Shown: positions 5,720 through 7,673 of the stretch, piece by piece
Numbering within the stretch: position 1 is the stretch's first letter
Layout of the letters: every line of letters starts with the position of its first letter
Assembly (NCBI GenBank): GCA_027021185.1
Contig: JALUUU010000195.1
Coordinates: 1 to 7,673 of the forward strand
DNA from: an archaeon
GTDB taxonomy: Archaea; Hydrothermarchaeota; Hydrothermarchaeia; Hydrothermarchaeales; JALUUU01
Direction of reading: 5' to 3'
DNA: 7,673 bases
Program-made: the position numbers and the translations under genes
The notes under the pieces: model-generated
What the model saw: the letters and a program-made list of their open reading frames with translations, nothing else
Told to the model about the DNA's origin: nothing
Databases searched by the model: none

Positions 5720-6652
5720 CTATATGTAATTTAAGATCAAATATACGCCGTATAGAGCCATTAAGACCGCGCCGTGGACTCGCGTAATCCTTCCCCTGAG
5801 CATGAAGACGGAGGAGACGGATAGGATAAGCATCATGGCTGGGAAGTGAAAGGATACCACCACTGCCTCTATGCGCAGGGGAGAGATGAGGGCGATCAGG
5901 CCAGCGTTGAAGAGCACGAAGAAAAGAACGGTGCCGAGGATGTTGCCGATGCTTATCTCAGGCCTGCCCTTATATGCTGGCACAACCATCCTGGCAACCT
6001 CTTCGAAGCTCACCGCAGCCGCCACGAAAACCATGCCCAGGAGGGTGTCGCTTATTCCGAAGCTCTGTATCAACCCTTTAGCCCCCCTGACGAGGAGCTC
6101 TGCCCCGGCAATGATCAGCGCCAAGCCGAAGAGCATCAGCCCGGGATAGTACCACGAAGGCTTTTCCTCCCGCTCCTCCAGGACCTCCTCGAACTCCTCA
6201 TCTTCCTCGATAAAAGGATGATTCCTGGAGTCCCTCACGATGTATACGATGATGGGTATGGAGATCAAGAGCAGGGCCAAACCGTCAACCCTTGAGAGGA
6301 ATCCATCCAGCATAAGGACGAGCAGGGGGATGGGCGATACTAGGGTGAGGTAGATGTATTTCCTGGGTATCTCTACCTGCAGGGGTACTAGGAAAGCTGT
6401 TATACCCACAGCTGCTCCAAGGAGGAATATGCTCGACCCTATTATCGTCCCCATAGATATCCCTGGGAGGTCCTTCAGCCCTGCAGCGATCCCGGTGCCG
6501 AGGTTTTCTGCATCGAATCCTCCGAACACAACCCCCAAGGAGAAGGTAGAAACCCCCAGGATCAACGCCGCGCCTATCATTCCCTCCACGAAGCGCTCCG
6601 TGGCCCACACTATCAGGGCTATGCCGAGGATGAACATCCCTAGTTCAATCAC
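5720..6652 (-). CDS. divergent CaCA-type sodium/calcium (cation) antiporter
   Basis: This 310-residue integral membrane protein has the layout of the Ca2+/cation antiporter superfamily: about ten hydrophobic segments in two inverted halves, each with an alpha repeat. Alpha-1 (33-83) contains VVFGGFDAENLGTG then ISMGTIIGSSIFLLG. Alpha-2 (199-251) contains FVAAAVSFEEVARM then ISIGNILGTVLFFVLF. In typical members these motifs read GTSxPE and GNxxGSNIxN. Here the acidic residues are kept (Asp47, Glu49; Glu217, Glu218) but the GTS-P context is lost and several Asn are replaced, so ion preference may differ. A strongly acidic cytoplasmic loop (EEDEEFEEVLEEREE, 149-163) separates the halves and could sense cations. 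It starts at GTG 6652, overlapping the padR stop by four bases (GTGA), with AGAGGT seven bases upstream; translation is coupled to padR. It probably exports or exchanges a divalent cation across the cytoplasmic membrane; substrate unproven. Confidence 0.85.
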   Translation of the reverse strand: MIELGMFILGIALIVWATERFVEGMIGAALILGVSTFSLGVVFGGFDAENLGTGIAAGLKDLPGISMGTIIGSSIFLLGAAVGITAFLVPLQVEIPRKYIYLTLVSPIPLLVLMLDGFLSRVDGLALLLISIPIIVYIVRDSRNHPFIEEDEEFEEVLEEREEKPSWYYPGLMLFGLALIIAGAELLVRGAKGLIQSFGISDTLLGMVFVAAAVSFEEVARMVVPAYKGRPEISIGNILGTVLFFVLFNAGLIALISPLRIEAVVVSFHFPAMMLILSVSSVFMLRGRITRVHGAVLMALYGVYLILNYI

Positions 6653-6945
6653 TCCAAAACCTCTTCCACCAGCTCGCGGATCTTCTCCCGGGCCTCGGCC
6701 AGCATCCGCTCACCCTTCGGAGTGATGGTGTAGTATTTCCGCATCCTGCCCTTTTCTACGGCCTCTTCACTCCTTAGATATCCCCCCGCCTCCAGGGCAT
6801 GGAGGGTCGGATACAGCGTTCCGGGACTTATATCGTATCCATGCCTCCTGAGCTCCTCCTTTATCTCCACCCCGCAGATCCTGCCTTTGCTTGCGTGGTA
6901 CAGGATGTGGAGCTTTATGAAGCCCAGGAAAAACTCGCGAATCAT
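6649..6945 (-). CDS. PadR-family transcriptional regulator
   Basis: This 98-residue winged-helix repressor is a short (subfamily-2-like) PadR protein. The diagnostic segment ISPGTLYPTLHALEAGGYL (39-57) forms the recognition helix and turn, and KGRMRKYYTITPKG (65-78) is the beta-wing. A C-terminal helix (79-98) with alternating Glu/Lys/Arg serves as the dimerisation arm. PadR proteins normally bind palindromes and repress neighbouring transporter genes and themselves. The ATG at 6945 directly abuts a perfect 19-base palindrome (6946-6964), an obvious candidate operator, giving autorepression of padR, the antiporter and the four-helix gene. There is no Shine-Dalgarno site, consistent with a leaderless or nearly leaderless transcript. 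A single cysteine (Cys24) and no separate sensor domain are present, so the ligand (ion, metal or drug) cannot be told. Confidence 0.95.
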   Translation of the reverse strand: MIREFFLGFIKLHILYHASKGRICGVEIKEELRRHGYDISPGTLYPTLHALEAGGYLRSEEAVEKGRMRKYYTITPKGERMLAEAREKIRELVEEVLE

Positions 6946-6964
6946 GATATCGTATCACGATATC
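6946..6964. promoter_or_regulatory. candidate PadR operator (perfect 8-3-8 palindrome)
   Basis: GATATCGT-ATC-ACGATATC is a perfect inverted repeat immediately upstream of the padR start codon, between it and the shared TATA element. Another CGATAT half-site lies at 6971-6976. Position at the padR transcription start and upstream of the TATA box of the divergent ABC gene suits a repressor site controlling both. Confidence 0.75.
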
Positions 6965-6975
6965 TTGAGGCGATA

Positions 6976-6983
6976 TTATATAA
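6976..6983. promoter_or_regulatory. palindromic TATA box between padR and the ABC ATPase gene
   Basis: TTATATAA reads the same on both strands. Its centre is about 28 bases from the ABC ATPase ATG (7008), ideal for a leaderless transcript, and about 34 bases from the padR ATG (6945), giving a leader of under ten bases. It is the only strong TATA element in the 62-base gap and may serve both directions. Confidence 0.65.
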
Positions 6984-7007
6984 GTCTTCCCATAAAGAAT
7001 AATTCCT

Positions 7008-7664
7008 ATGATAGAACTCAGAAGGGTGAGCAAGGTCAAGGACGGGAAGAAAATCCTCGACGACATATCCTTCAGGATCAACAAAGGGGAATTCTTCATA
7101 ATACAGGGGGAGAGCGGCTCAGGCAAAACCACCCTTCTTAGACTGATGAATCGCCTGGAAGAGGCCACCTCAGGCGAAATCTTCGTCCAGGGAACACCCA
7201 TAAGGAAGATCCCGCCCCAGGAGCTCCGGAGAAGAGTTATCCTGGTTTTCCAGGAACCCAGGCTGTTCCAGGGCAGCGTGGAGAGAAACATCAGATTCGC
7301 GCCGAGACACCATGGCATGGCCGTGGATGTGGAGGCGCTCCTTAAAGCCGTGGGGCTGGAAGGATATGAGAGGCGGGATGCCTTCAGTCTGTCGGGAGGC
7401 GAGAAACAGCGCCTGGCAATAGCCCGGGCCCTCGCCCTCAAACCTGAGGCAATCCTCCTAGACGAGCCAACCTCAGCCCTGGATGAGGCCTCAAAGAAGG
7501 AAGTGGAGAAGCTTATAGTGGAGCTGAAGGAGACCCACGGTGCCACGGTGGTCATGGTCACCCACGACCTGGAGCAGGGCAGAAGACTGGGCGAGAGGGG
7601 CATAATACTCGATAAAGGAAAGATCGTATACCAGGGCAGGATAAGGGGGCCTGAGAATGTCTGA
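7008..7664 (+). CDS. ABC transporter ATPase, FetA/YbbL (STAR1)-like
   Basis: This 218-residue nucleotide-binding subunit has every ABC motif intact: Walker A GESGSGKT (34-41), Q-loop Gln82 in VFQEPRLFQGSVERNIRF, signature LSGGEKQ (128-134), Walker B AILLDEP (148-154), D-loop SALD (156-159) and H-loop His186 in VTHD. The Q-loop context FQEPxLFxGSVxxNIRF and the short length are typical of the FetA/YbbL group and its plant relative STAR1, which pair with a FetB/YbbM permease in metal-related export or homeostasis. PstB and other small importers are the alternative. The next gene starts inside its last codons (ATG at 7657), as expected for its permease. The ATG at 7008 lies about 28 bases from the TATA box centre with no Shine-Dalgarno site. 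It is transcribed divergently from padR, whose candidate operator lies in the shared 62-base region. Confidence 0.9.
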   Translation: MIELRRVSKVKDGKKILDDISFRINKGEFFIIQGESGSGKTTLLRLMNRLEEATSGEIFVQGTPIRKIPPQELRRRVILVFQEPRLFQGSVERNIRFAPRHHGMAVDVEALLKAVGLEGYERRDAFSLSGGEKQRLAIARALALKPEAILLDEPTSALDEASKKEVEKLIVELKETHGATVVMVTHDLEQGRRLGERGIILDKGKIVYQGRIRGPENV

Positions 7665-7673
7665 GATACTCAA
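7657..7673 (+). CDS. start of the next gene, probably the FetB/YbbM-like permease partner (partial)
   Basis: ATG at 7657 opens a frame (MSEIL) that overlaps the last eight bases of the ATPase gene and runs off the window. A G-rich stretch (GGGGG around 7645-7649) sits about seven bases upstream. Only five codons are visible, so product identity rests entirely on the usual order ATPase then permease in this family. Confidence 0.4.

Noticed and set aside
6767..7603. Antisense open frame of about 278 codons opposite the ABC ATPase and running into padR
   Set aside because: Both padR and the ABC gene have complete family motifs in their own frames, and this frame crosses the promoter region between them. 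Its translation is low-complexity Ser/Arg/Leu.
1..7673. tRNA, rRNA, CRISPR array, insertion sequence, attachment site
   Set aside because: I saw no cloverleaf with a T-loop GTTCGANTC pattern, no regularly spaced repeats, no transposase or integrase, and no terminal repeats. Negative by eye only.

Overview
The window looks like chromosomal DNA of an archaeon. It carries an archaeal-type carbon monoxide dehydrogenase pair (CdhA with its two-ferredoxin insert, plus the epsilon subunit CdhB). TATA-like boxes sit about 25-35 bases upstream of start codons, several genes appear leaderless, and Shine-Dalgarno sites match the archaeal consensus GGAGGTGAT. Use of AGG/AGA and ATA codons is heavy. A CXXCH cytochrome lipoprotein points to a lineage with c-type cytochromes. 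The species cannot be fixed from sequence alone; an Archaeoglobi-, ANME- or Hydrothermarchaeota-like acetyl-CoA-pathway organism is a reasonable guess.

Layout. Positions 1-1236 (minus) hold a MATE-family multidrug/Na+ antiporter whose C-terminus runs off the left edge. Positions 1287-1640 (minus) hold a small lipoprotein c-type cytochrome with its own promoter. Positions 1721-2247 (minus) hold a two-gene operon: an unrecognised six-cysteine protein, translationally coupled to an IscA/HesB A-type iron-sulfur carrier. An AT-rich divergent promoter region (about 2248-2385) separates this from cdhA (2386-4722, plus) and cdhB (about 4784-5269, plus). cdhB converges with 7 bases to spare on a minus-strand operon that reads padR (6945-6649), a CaCA-type cation antiporter (6652-5720), then a four-helix-type protein with a degenerate haem motif (5696-5277). 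Divergent from padR is an ABC ATPase of the FetA/STAR1 type (7008-7664). It overlaps the first codons of what is probably its membrane partner at the right edge.

How the parts may work together. CdhAB is the CO dehydrogenase (alpha-epsilon) half of the acetyl-CoA decarbonylase/synthase complex and needs at least five Fe-S clusters per alpha subunit plus the Ni-containing C-cluster, so a divergently transcribed Fe-S carrier operon next to it is sensible. The right side looks like an ion or metal homeostasis unit: a perfect 8-3-8 palindrome against the padR start codon and a palindromic TATA element lie in the 62-base gap between padR and the ABC gene, so one PadR regulator could control both directions.

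Most notable items: a haem-motif-lacking relative (CNEVH) of CXXCH four-helix proteins at the end of the PadR operon; a cdhB gene whose homology seems to begin upstream of any canonical start, with an ATT codon placed correctly behind a Shine-Dalgarno-like site; the coupled six-Cys/IscA pair; a divergent cation antiporter with altered alpha-repeat motifs; and cdhAB without cdhC/D/E alongside. I see no tRNA, rRNA, CRISPR array, insertion sequence or integrase.
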